Assembly (NCBI GenBank): GCA_023634235.1
Contig: JAMKCF010000018.1
Coordinates: 3,997,474-4,061,473, forward strand
Direction of reading: 5' to 3'
DNA: 64,000 nt
Origin: Pisaster brevispinus
Lineage: Eukaryota > Echinodermata > Asteroidea > Forcipulatida > Asteriidae
Part shown: positions 33,833 to 44,640 of the stretch, in pieces
Position numbering within the stretch: the stretch's first letter is position 1
Layout of the letters: each line of letters begins with the position of its first letter
Translations under genes and position numbers: made by a program
The notes under the pieces: model-generated
What the model was told of the DNA's origin: nothing
What the model saw: only the letters and a program-made list of their open reading frames with translations
Database searches by the model: none

Positions 33833-36800
33833 CTACTAAGTAAATAACCATGTTTAAGAAGGTGCACTTTTCTTTGTTTTAAAGTATAAATGAAGTTCGG
33901 TGTTCTGGCGTGTAGGCAAGTTTCTGTTTCCAGTGACTGATCAAGAACGGTTTGTTAAGACCATCCTGATAAATTAGTTGAATGTTTGGGGAGACTCAGA
34001 GGGTGTGGGGGTGGGGGTAGTCAATTTGAGATTCGGACATGAGTTGGGGGTATGCAAAACAGTATACTGTATTTGGGTTTGACTTCTGTGTACTTTTTCT
34101 TTCTTGCGCTAAGCAGTGACAGGTCTCAGGGTTGTCCACGTATTAGAACCGCATTAAGGACAATTGTTTAATTACCTGGGCTTAGCGCTGTACTCGATCA
34201 ACTTTTATGCAGAGTCACCCATGCCATCTGATGGAAGACCCTCAGTTAAAAACAGTGCGCGAGATGACCAGAAGGGCGTAGCTTCTTTAAAGGTCCGTAC
34301 ATCTCGTGAATTTTACTCGACTTCGAAATGATGAAAACTCTTGAAATCTTTGATTTGGAGAAGATGCAGATGATGGTTGTTGTGGAAGGGCATGCTCCTG
34401 TCAAACGTTGGGTGTCATTTTCTAGAATACCTTCAACGGACATTGTTGGTGCTCGTGGATGGGGCTTGGTACCCCCTCCTATTGTGTCTTCCTTGCGTTC
34501 TGGGATTCTCAGGAATTCTTTTGACGATTTAGGGGGGGTACTTCTGTACAAGAGGAAAATAGTTTGCTTAACTATGGGAGCATTACGGGGGTACTCTCTG
34601 CGGATTGCCGACTGGTGATTGCAGCTCTGTAACCTTCAAAATCGACAACAGTACATTGAAGTTGTTGTTTTCATACAAGGTGCACAGGAACAATCAGTAA
34701 TCCCACATTTTCTGTCTGTCTCCCCCCCCCCCTTATTGTGTCCTGGTTCCTGAAAACATTGACATGAATTTCACTGAGGCTCGGGACCTTTAACCGACAC
34801 CGAGAAGGTGTGGAACACGACGCGTACATCGGAACCCGTCGAAACCTCCCTCTTCCCCCTCTCGCAGTCCGGTACTACTGTATAGACTCTGCCGTTATTA
34901 ACTCCAGTTATGGATAATTGATGAACAAATTGCTCAATTACCAGACGATGTCATAGTTCTGTTGACAGTGTCCAGGGGAGATGGTTTCGTAACACACAGA
35001 TCCTCCGGTAGTTATAGAGGATCCATGCTTGTAATAGACAACGCTGATAAATGTCATAATAGTAAGCTGATAAGGGCAGTAATCGATTAGCACAGAAAAC
35101 TCCTGCTGAGCTAAAAGGGATCCTCAACTAAAATCCCATCAAGTTGACATTGCTGCAATTGGTGCCCAGCGTCGTTTTTGGTCACAAACATTTACTAAGC
35201 AATACTTTCTGTTTGACAGCTTTATGGAATAATTGAACCCAGTTTCCAAAAGGGAGTGTCTTTTAAGCTTCGAATGGATAGATGATAGAGTATCTCAAAT
35301 TGGGCAGAGCATCCTTGATTGGGCTATGGAAAAACTCGCCCTATGTCCGCATATTGTCGACTTGGCCACTAACAATGGGTAGTAGGTTTTTATAATGGGA
35401 TATTTAACAATGCTGTTTTAGTGACCCGTGTTATTGGGAAACTGGTGCTTCATGGCATGCTTAATACTCTCTTTGAATCAAGTTAATGTACAGCATTGAC
35501 ATTCGATGACAAAACTGCTGTTTCTAGTTAGCTTTCTAAGAATTATTGTAGCGACCACAGTGACAATATTTCAGCTTCTGTCATGCTTTAGACCTACTGT
35601 CTTTGACTTGGACATAACATAAAGCATTTGTGTGTGGTAGCGAAACGTTTGCCACTTATCTGATTACTGTCTTTGAATCAATTGAAGGTAAAGATGAGCT
35701 GCAGCTTGGGAACATTGCTACTGATATGCTCACGTAGATACAACAACACGCGTATAACATGTATTGTTGACAATAATTAGGAAGTGTGGTGAAACTTGAG
35801 CCCGCAAGCTGCACGTGTCATTAACTCCAGTTCAAAGGGCGTATATGTTAGACGAGTTGACCGACCGTTCCCCTATATCGAGGTCACAATGTTGAGCAGT
35901 CACAGGGGCCAACGTCTAGCCTGCTATAATCCCCCGTAACCCCCCTGAGCCCCCTTCTAACCCCCCTTATGCCCATCTATGTTCTAATCGCCGAGGGTGA
36001 ATTAAAACAGGGACATACGGACAGGAGAAGACCGGCGGCCTCGGTGGTTTATCCACCACAAGCTTGGTCCGGCAAGAAGAATTAAACGGCCATTGTGCCA
36101 TGTCACCCAAACCGCATTGACTCTTCATCACCGTTGCCTGATGCAGCAGGTTGCAAGCAGCTCCGCGTTAATTGATGTTTTAAGGACAGGTGGGCGTAGC
36201 TAAATGTTTTTTTCTGAGGGGGGGGGAATTCTGCTTCACTTGGATTCGTTTTAGAGTTGAGCAGCAAGGAATTCCCACCCCAACACTCTTATATCACATG
36301 AATTATCACAGTCAAAGTTCCATTGTTTGACTCAACGGTCAGCATGACTGTATTTATTTTCATCTCAAACGTGACCACCAGCTTGTATAGATGACGAGAG
36401 TTGATGATAATTCTGGATTTAGACTGACCCGGATTTCATAACGCAATGGCCCAAAACGGATTTCGCTTAATAAAGGTATACATATAAATCAGACCTGGGT
36501 CAAGATTTTGTCAACTTGTCAGTTCTCTCTCTCTCTCTCTCTCTCTGATCGCCACATTTCAATTTGAGATCGGGGGATTTTGTGGTCCTGGAAGGATGAG
36601 GGTGTGTCGCGGAAGAACCTAGATTCACAACTGAGGTTAACTTTGAGCGATTTCACCCCAAAAGGTGTTGAAAAAATATATATAAAAACAAGTTCTTATC
36701 GCAATCGAAAATATGAATAGAGGTAAATTATTCCGGAGCCATTGAGCGGCCAGCTCAAATTGAATTGTCGGCCCAGTCGCGCTTACAGACTTCCTGCCTG

Positions 36801-37110
36801 CTGACCATCCATGGACAAAAACATCCGGGGCTCCGGGTTGAGCTGTCCCCCTTGTCTCTCTCTATTCTTCGGTGTCATTGACGTACGTCACGGTCTTATA
36901 AAAGTTTGCTTTCCGGTGTGTTCTGGGGCTATATTTAGACGTTGAACTATCCACCACCTGTTTGATGCGACTAAAATAGAGGAACAAGCTCGACATCCGG
37001 TGATGGGGTTGGGAGAGGGGAAGGGGGTAGGTTGGAAGTACACCTAACACGGTGGTCCTGAGAAGCTGTTTGGGAACTTTTGTACCTTCTTATCATGGTG
37101 TGGAAATCTT
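33833..37110. other. No gene seen; mostly single-copy sequence
   Basis: No supportable exon. A (CT)n tract of about 24 bp lies at 36525-36547. 34750-36200 looks free of the repeat families found elsewhere and could hold regulatory DNA, but I see no specific motif cluster. Confidence 0.45.
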
Positions 37111-37114
37111 GATT

Positions 37115-37265
37115 TTTTTCCCATTTTAAGTCAATGTAACCAAACCGAGGCTGGAAGGAAAAATAGCCTGGTTTCCATTTGCATATAAATGAATAATATC
37201 ATTCATGTACCTTAAATGATACAGGGAGCATAACCAAGATGGCGGCAGCACGGTAAAGATCTATT
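37115..37265 (-). repeat. Dispersed CCTCGGTTTG repeat with separated AAGATGGCGGC
   Basis: 37132-37175 reads TCAATGTAACCAAACCGAGG then CTGGAAGGAAAAATAGCCTGG, the reverse complement of the family. AACCAAGATGGCGGCAGCAC at about 37231 matches the GGCGGC end of the 9.0 kb copy but in + orientation, followed by GGTAAAGATCTATTGG-type sequence. Confidence 0.6.
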
Positions 37266-37274
37266 GGATAGAAA

Positions 37275-37445
37275 TCTTGTCCCAATTTCATAAAACTGTT
37301 TGCCAGAAAATACTGCCCAGCATATTTCTTTGCTAAAACACGAATGAGGCATCAGTCGCAACAATGCAAACTTTATGGTGAGTAGTTGGTTACCTGTTTC
37401 TGCCAAGCAGGATTATTCTGTGCTTGGCACGTTTTTGTGCTTTCT
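37275..37445 (+). mobile_element. Degenerate relative of the GGGCCC-ended MITE
   Basis: CCCAATTTCATAAAACTG...TTTCTTTGCTAAAA...CAAACTTTATGG...GGTTACCTGTTTCTGCCAAG follows the same order as the element at 61550-61736. The terminal GGGCCC is lost on both sides. A shorter left-end relative (CCCAACTTTATAAAACTG) lies near 15925. Confidence 0.65.
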
Positions 37446-38345
37446 GGCTGATGAAATGGTGAAATGGTATTTTGACTTACACTTGGCATTGTGGCAAGAA
37501 GAAACTTTTGTATAATCTCATAGCGTTCATTGTCTGTGGTTTGATGCAACCATTGTTTAGTTTATTTCATTCAAATCAATGTTTAATCGAGGCTGGATGG
37601 AATGGTCTGGTACCCTTTCCATTAAATCCAATTGGTCATTGGTTATTAAGAGGAGTTGGTGTTTGGTAATATACCTGATCACGTGGTCTAGATTCCGAAC
37701 CGAAGATTACAGCCATTTGGTTTTTCTTCCTTTCCATTCAAAGCGAGGCTGATGGGGAATGGTCTACTGATTCCTGTCGCTTCAATGAGTTTAAAAAAAT
37801 CACGAATAAAAATATCAATAATTCTTTTGTAAGAAAAACAATGACTAAGTCGGGTTTTTTAAAATAACGAAACAACTTGGTCTGTGGTTTGGGAAGTTTT
37901 TTGGCTTCTTTCCATGCTACTGTAGTAAAACAAAAGGAGCCCACATCTGAAAGATAATTAATTTCTCATTGCCTCTCAGAGTTCATGATTGCCCCGGGGG
38001 TCGCCACGCTTAGAATAATCCCACCTGTCTTGGATATCATAAGGGCAGGTTTGGTTCACATTCGGTATCCCCTTTGGTACTACGAGCCCATCAAGGTGTG
38101 GTTTTGCAATCTTTCTGTTCCAGTCATGCAGTGACGTCAGACGGTAACCTAGGATGTAAACCACAGTGTTATAATGCGTGCGCAAGGTGGTGTTGATTTG
38201 GGTTGCCCTTTGCTTTCAGTTAAGCGTTTTTTAAGTTTCTACACATTTTGAGCGACAGTATAGTATGTGTTTGTACTGAACCGCCACAACTCTTGTACTG
38301 GAGCAATGTGTGACGTCAAACGATAATGAATCGAAACATTATTAT

Positions 38346-38515
38346 AGACCTTATGCACATGACGTCATTTCAGTAGGGCGCCCTCGCCTAGAGGTCCAAC
38401 GGAGGTTTCTCATTGGCCAATCCTGTGCGCCGTGCGTACACATCTGCGCGTCTCGATTGTTTCGTCACTGTTTTACCTCTAAGATGGCGGCTGGATGACG
38501 TCAATGCATAAGGTC
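38346..38515. mobile_element. 170 bp MITE with TGACGTCA in both terminal repeats
   Basis: The left end is AGACCTTATGCACATGACGT and the right end (reverse complement) AGACCTTATGCATTGACGTC. The outer 12 bp are identical, then a full TGACGTCA palindrome (the CREB/ATF site) lies inside each arm. The interior has GGGCGCCC and AAGATGGCGGC (YY1 core) near the right end. Non-coding. Confidence 0.9.
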
Positions 38516-38573
38516 TTTTGTTGACCCATCACGATGCGTAGCGCGCTTACACGCGCCAACCGGTTAACCCTGG

Positions 38574-38629
38574 CCGCCATTTTGGGAGTCAAAAAATGTA
38601 CACAAAGGAATTGACTCCCAAAATGGTGG
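38574..38629. repeat. Hairpin with 18 bp arms
   Basis: Left arm CCGCCATTTTGGGAGTCA, 20 bp loop, right arm TGACTCCCAAAATGGTGG: one G/T-type mismatch in 18. It lies 59 bp after the MITE at 38346-38515 and again carries a GCCGCCATTTT (YY1-like) word. Confidence 0.9.
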
Positions 38630-40244
38630 AAATGGCTGACGCGCATTGTGCGGGGGCGCGTTCCGCTTCGTGCAAGGGGTAATGTACGGCACGGTGTTGA
38701 TGATTTCGGGTCGTCGTAGCTGGCGTGTATTTTGCAAGTTCTTCGGCGTCCAAAGATGACATTATTTGGGACTCGAACCTACGACTGTAACTGTTTCTGC
38801 AGCACTGTTTGAGCGTATTCTGTGACAGCTCGTGTGCACCGTACCTGGGAATCGTTTCAGTCAACACTACACTGTGTAGTTCCGCAGGACGGTGCACGTA
38901 TCTGATATTAATAGATGTACGTGGGTGGGTTCTACCCTGGTAACAAACTTCGAGAATGGACATCCCTGACAAAAAACAAACAAACAAAAACAATCCACCA
39001 ATTTTGTTGTTTTACCGTAAAACGTTAATACTAAATTGATGAAAACTTTCACAGGTTATTTGAACTGTATTTATTGAAAAAAACAAGACCGTGAAAACGA
39101 ATCTACAAATCACGTACTCTCCTTTTCGAGACGTCAATCTTAGATTTACGGAAATCACCAATTTGGTCTTGAAAGGATTGTACTTTTTATTTGTAGGAGT
39201 GTAGTTAAGGTCAGATGTAGGTTAGTGCTGCAGGTGACTGTGTATACGTGACCAAACTATCCGTTCCTTTATGTTTACCACTGCCCCAGATTCCGCGTAC
39301 CTTCAAATCAAGAAAACATTTTTTTATTATTGCAAACGTTGCCTTGAGGAGTTTGAGAGACGGCCATGAAACCTTGCATCGGCTGATAAAGTATTTGTTT
39401 GTTGCTTTGGAAAGTTCCCTTTTTAACAAGCTGCTTATGAAGAGTCTAATAGTAAAAAAAAACCAGGTCAGAGGTCAAATATAAGAGCGTCGGTTTTAAT
39501 ATCCACACGGTACTTATCAACACTTTTGTGGTTTTTTTTAAGTCAAATAGTTTTCATACATAAACCACGTCTTACGACTACCCTATGAAACCCAATCTTC
39601 TACTCCTCTGATGGGATTGGTCTACTTGTTGAAAGACAACCTCCCCCTCCCCGTCTAACCAAAGAAAATGTGCCCCTCATAAACAGGGTTCTCGTATTAC
39701 AGATATCTGCAAGTCCCAGTTAAACTTTAAATACAGGCAAAAGAACCAAATCCAACCTTCCCGTTTACCTCTACACATTTCCTGCAATTGAAATCACAGT
39801 CGATCACAATTCCCAACAAGAAGGAGAGGGGGGGGGGTGATATAACCTTCCCCAACTCTAACCAACAACACAAATATTTCCAAAACTCCTAATTTAGTTT
39901 TAATTACAGGCAAAAACCCTTCCCGTGTACATGTCCACATCTCCTGCAACTCATACCACCGTCAATCACAGCCTTCAACCCCCCCACCCCCGGTTCCCTC
40001 TCCCTCTCCCCCTTAAAACTCTGGAACTCTTAAACCGCGCCAAAATAAAATCCGACCCAAACATTCGCGCCCCTGCAGCCCGTTATCTTGGCATAACCGA
40101 CCGGTCTGAAGCCTAATTCAATCGGGAAGTCACCTGAAGGTCTAGCGTTCAACCACGACTACTACTTCACGTTGACTATCAAGTCCACCGTCTGGTGGAG
40201 GTAGTGCATAGTGCTTGATGTTATAGATATAGGGTACCCACCCG
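38630..40244. other. No gene seen; possible tRNA-like B-box remnant at 38768
   Basis: On the minus strand near 38780-38768 the sequence AGGTTCGAGTCCC matches a Pol III B-box, but the T-arm does not pair properly and no A-box was found. It may be a decayed SINE head. No coding exon seen in the rest. Confidence 0.35.
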
Positions 40245-40507
40245 GTCAGTGGCAGGAGGGGTGGGGAGGCTGGGGAAGGGGAAGGGGTGAGCTAAACTGT
40301 CCCGTTTGAATCTTTAGCTTGAAAAAACACAGACAGGGCAGTGGCAAGAGGGGTGGGGAAGCTGGGTGAAGGGGTAGCCAAACTGGCCCGTTTGAGGCTT
40401 TTGAAACACAGACAGGGCAGTGGCAAGAGGGGTGGGGAAGCTGGGTGAAGGGGTAGCCAAACTGGCCCGTTTGAGGCTTTTGGAACACAGAGAGGCAGTG
40501 GCAAGAG
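40245..40507. repeat. Minisatellite, ~80 bp unit, 3.2 copies
   Basis: Units start GCAGTGGCAAGAGGGGTGG and contain AAGCTGGGTGAAGGGGTAGC and CAAACTGGCCCGTTTGAGGC. The first unit (40245-40338) is longer and diverged; the second and third are nearly identical. A partial fourth joins directly to the next dispersed repeat. Confidence 0.93.
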
Positions 40508-40677
40508 GTGAACATGTCTACGCATTCAAACCGAGGACTTTAAAGATAGGGATCCGGGAAAAAGACATCTCGGGGACAGTCCTCGGTTTGTTTCGTGTAC
40601 AAAACCAATGGGAACGTCGCTAAAAAAAAAAAACTAAGTCCAAACCATGGGATGTCCTCGGTTGACACCATTTACAC
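40508..40677 (-). mobile_element. ~170 bp dispersed repeat with ACCGAGGAC inverted words, copy 1
   Basis: The reverse complement matches 60161-60331 and 60866-61030 nearly end to end: AACCGAGGACATCCCATGG, AGCGACGTTCCCATTGGTTT, GTACA and ACGTGTCTACG-like ends. The unit has ACCGAGGAC and GTCCTCGGT words in alternating orientation. No coding capacity. Confidence 0.9.
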
Positions 40678-40812
40678 AAATCCTCTGGATTAATTTGATT
40701 GATGTTTATTCTCTACGAGGAATACTCCAGATATTTTGAACTAAAATCACATGGAAATGAATTCTTGTTTATTTGGTAATATGACATGACTAATCATGTA
40801 CAATCCAGCCCC

Positions 40813-40940
40813 CTGAGAGTCCCTAAGCACCATATGAAAAAAGAGAGACCAATCAGAGCTTCAAATAACAAAACTGAGAGTCCCCAAGCACCACAGGAAA
40901 AAAAGAGACCAATCAGAGCTTCAAATAACAAAACTGAGAA
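40813..40940. repeat. Tandem duplication, 61 bp period, 2 copies
   Basis: Both units read CTGAGAGTCCC(T/C)AAGCACCA and end AGCTTCAAATAACAAAA. They differ at a few positions and start a third time with CTGAGAA. Confidence 0.93.
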
Positions 40941-41309
40941 ATCAGATGAAGATGATGACTGGGCTATCTGACGCGTGTGTTCTATTTTCCGGAAATCTAA
41001 ACTGATTTCTCAAATGTTATTTCACCTCAGGGATGCGTTTGAAGTAGTGTGAGAGTTAACAGGAACAATTTGAGTGGAATGTTGTTATATTTAGCTCGAG
41101 AGAGAAATCCTCCACGAAGTTTTCTACACGATCGTGTCTTATATAGTTCTTGATATTGCTGGGATCATCGTTTCCTTTGCTGTTTTCATAGCATTACTAC
41201 ATTGTGGAGTATGCATCTTGCAGATGTACAAAACTTTCTGTGGCTTTTTTTTAAAAAGATATATTTCTTGACTGCAGGGCTTTCCCTGAAGACGAGCATA
41301 TTCAGCTCT

Positions 41310-41360
41310 TTCTTCTGAAGACGATCTGATCGATCTGATCGAAACGTCGAGTTGTCACAC
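41310..41360 (+). repeat. Dispersed motif GAAGACGAT...GATCGAAACGTC
   Basis: TTCTGAAGACGATCTGATCG then ATCTGATCGAAACGTCGAG. Related minus-strand copies are at 5001-5040 and 50641-50690. The family is probably the end of a retroelement. Confidence 0.55.
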
Positions 41361-41518
41361 CAACGATTCGTTTCAGAACCACAACTTATTACACGATGTT
41401 ACCGCGAGTTTGTAGATTATTTTCACATCAGTTCCAAGTTCCAAATCCAACATTATTCAGACTTGGTTCAGTGGTGCATTCAGCGTTCTCCGTCTGGCCA
41501 CAAGACTACTTACTGTCT

Positions 41519-41690
41519 GGCATAAAGTGTATCCATCTTGTAGATCGTACAGGTGTTTCGGGGACTCTGTCTGTTTCTACCTGCCTGCTGTCAGCTTAAG
41601 GAGTCAGCTAATTGATCAGGTCCTAATTACTGCTGTCTGCTGGTTGACAGGAAAGATTCTACATTCATTGCAATATGTCTTCGTACTAAT
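41519..41690 (+). repeat. ~172 bp repeat, inverted partner at 51576-51750
   Basis: Shared blocks on this strand: GGTGTTTCGGGGAC, CTGCCTGCTGTCAGCTTA, GGAGTCAGCTAATTGATCAGG, AATTACTGCTGTCTGCTGG and ATTCATTGCAATATGTCTTC (each checked against the complement of the partner). About 90% identity by eye. Confidence 0.93.
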
Positions 41691-41710
41691 TGAACTCGAC
41701 TGGTAACCTT

Positions 41711-41712
<2 letters not shown>

Positions 41713-41764
<52 letters not shown>
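41713..41764. repeat. (AG)n microsatellite, ~26 units
   Basis: About 52 bp of uninterrupted AG dinucleotides. Confidence 0.97.
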
Positions 41765-41766
<2 letters not shown>

Positions 41767-44225
41767 CCAAGATTCAATTTGACTGCATTACTTTTGCGGC
41801 CAGAACTTCAGTTTTGAAAGTTTTATATTTGTTACAAGTAAATGAAAGAAAAATCAACCGAATAATGGGTAAAGCCAAGAAGTATATTTGAAAGAATAAA
41901 TCAACATAAGCAGTTATGTATCTTGTTTTCCTTCAGTGTGTTGAACGGCTGAATAAAAAAAACCAAAACAAATAAACTAATAATGATTAAAGAAAGAAGA
42001 TTCAAACATGAGTTTGGGTCTCTTTTATAAATTGTTTGTTGTTGCAAGTAATGATTTTGTGTTGGAAACTAAGCAATGATGCAGAGAATGCCCATAGCAT
42101 CACCATTGATGGAAACAGCCGTAGGGGCAGCCGTAGCTGTAGCCGTAGTCATTAGCTGCAAAATCGGACTTGGCGTTCACTTCGCTGTGAAGCAAACCGC
42201 ATGATCTTGTAAGTTTCTGTCTTATTTTGGGGGAACAGATTTGACAGATTTATGTCAAATTTTAGGTTTTTAAAAAACAGATTGTAAACCACATAGGTAA
42301 GCTGTAAAGGTTCACTACCCCGAGAGCGGCCGGATGGGGGCAATTTTCGAAGTTGGGTTATTTGTTTATTTTTTCCGGTTCAGTAATGCCGAATCGGATG
42401 CATAACCTCAACAGGTTGTGGGTCATGTTTTTGACATTCAAAGAAAGAGAGAGAGAGAGAGAGAAAAAAAAATCACCGAAAGAAAGAATGTGGTGCAACT
42501 TAACATGACTTTGCAAAGGAGTCAATTGGGTGTGTTGCACTTCTGAATTCAACGTTAACGAGAGAATAAAAATTAAGTCAAGTTTTTTTTACGACTCGTG
42601 GTTTTGAAGATAAGGACGACCGTAGCTCTTGTACTAACTGTGCTCCATGTTTGATCATCAATGAAAAAAAAGAACAGCGCAGAAATAAAACCAAGCTTGT
42701 AAAAAAAAAAGCTCACTTTGTAAATTAGGTCAGGAGAGAAAGAACCATTTTTTCTCTGTTCGAATGTACTCTGGGTTTCTCTTGTCTGCATCTTCCTCTT
42801 CTCCCGGTTGTTCCATTCTTCTTTTTGTCCCAGCGCTTTGCATCCTCTGGTAAAAAGGCGCTTTTAATGTCCTGTAAATTGTTATTAGTAGTGAGTAAGA
42901 CAGGTTTCAAAGTGGTTTGTGAGGTTTTGATATATTTTTTATATTCTCTTCTGCCCCTTGACTTTATTGGAGATTGTGGGAGTCTCTCTCTCTATCTGCA
43001 CTATATTCTCCAAACACCGAGAGCCTATACTCAGAGGAGACCCCGGGCAGACGTCGTCTTCTTCTTCACCCTCGACTTTCTGCCCTCTCTCGTATTGCAC
43101 TAAAAAGGGAAATAATGTGACGGAGGGAATTGGGCGCGGGAGGAGGAGGTAGGGGGGGGGGGGGCTCTGACACTGAGGAGGGGGAAAAACCTTTGGCCAC
43201 ACCGGCAACGCAAACTTCCCGATTAGATTAAGCAATCGAGGAATGGTCTGCCGGAGATAAACAACAGACCCCTCTCTCCCTACCGAACAATGTATCCCTT
43301 TCCCCCCTTCACCCTCCCTTTGGGCACCCTCCCCTTTGGGCACCCAAGGGGGCTTGCAACTGTCTGCCGTCGGCACAGATATATATACGCGCACAGCCTA
43401 ACCCAGGGCTTCGACAGGACAACGGCTGTTCTGTGTATCAAGTTACGTCTCCAAGGATACCAAACACCCAGAAGTTTTCGTCTTTCCAGCAACTGTATTT
43501 AAGTGTTTCGCAGAGTAAAATGAATGCTGTCTGAAAATTTGAGCACCTATTTTTAATGAGATTTTAAAATCTGGAAGACTCTCTCAGACTCTTTTCATAA
43601 ACTAAATTATCGTCCCTTTAAAATCCTCCTTGTTTTTTTTTTCTCCAAAAGTCTTATATTTATGCATCGTCTAGAGAGAGTTCAATCTGCACATGCCGTG
43701 GGGCTCTGGACGCTACGTCTCTTTCTGCAATCTTGGGATCTTGTCTCTGCATAGGTCAGCTTTCAACACAAATTAAAAGCAACCACCATCATGAAAAATA
43801 GCTGATTCAGGGTCCTTGACGCGTTAAAGGAGAAACCCTATTTATCATCCGGGCAACAACAGGTGCATTCTTACTTTAGTTGTAAGGAATGGGCGGTAGT
43901 ACCTTTAAAGGGAAGGTATTAGGACACAGACAAAAAAGAAAGGAAAACAACAAATACAGTTGATTCAACATTCAAGTTTTAGCGAGGACAGGGCGTCGAG
44001 GAAGCACCTCCATCGAGGAAGCACCTCCATCGCACCAGCCCTGATCAGAATGTCACGGGGCAGCAGCTAATGTTGGACAGTCCTTACCTGTCAGGGAAGA
44101 CCCGTTCGAGGTTTGCAGATGTGTACACGTGGACCCCAGTGCCGATTTGGTTTCGTTTGAGAAAATATTGCCTGCAAAGAGAAAAGCATACTGTCCAAGG
44201 TGATCTGCACAATGGATGCCTTTAT
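41765..44225. other. No gene seen
   Basis: A short (GA)n tract is at about 42445-42463. The C-rich stretch at 43255-43350 includes a duplicated CCTTTGGGCACCC. Open frames of up to 151 codons (42939-43394, minus) follow this compositional bias and show no domain. Confidence 0.45.
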
Positions 44226-44640
44226 GGCGATTTGTTGTCTCTTCTGAGGTTGTCCTCGGTTGTGAGGTTGCCCTCTGCTGTGAGGTTGTCTTCAATTGTA
44301 TGGTTGTCGTTGCTTGTGAGGTTGTTCTCGGTTGTGAGGTTGGCGTCGGTAGTGAGGCTGTTCTCAGTTGTGAGGCTGTCCTCGGTTGTGAGGTTTTCCT
44401 ATGTTGTGAGGTTGTCCTCAGATGTGAGGTTGTCGTCGGTTGTGAGGCTGTTCTCAGTTGTGAGGCTGTCCTCGGTTGTGAGGTTTTCCTATGTTGCGAG
44501 GTTGTCGTCATCGGTTGTGAGGCTGTTCTTGGTTGTGAGGTTGTCCTGGATTGTGAGCTTGTCGTCAGTTGTGAGGTTGTCGTCGATTGTGAGGTTGTCG
44601 ACGATTGTAAGGTTGTCGTCGGTTGTGAGGTTTACTTTGT
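44226..44640. repeat. 18 bp minisatellite, about 23 copies
   Basis: Unit GAGGTTGTCCTCGGTTGT with variants. Because 18 is divisible by 3, several frames stay open on both strands (up to 191 codons, giving VRLSSVV- or CEVVLGC-type periodic peptides). I treat these as repeat artefacts. Confidence 0.95.

Noticed and set aside
38755..38860. Possible tRNA or SINE from a perfect B-box word on the minus strand
   Set aside because: The T-arm does not pair and no A-box or terminator is in place.
41310..41356. Hammerhead ribozyme
   Set aside because: GAAAC is present but the CUGANGA box and stem arrangement are not.
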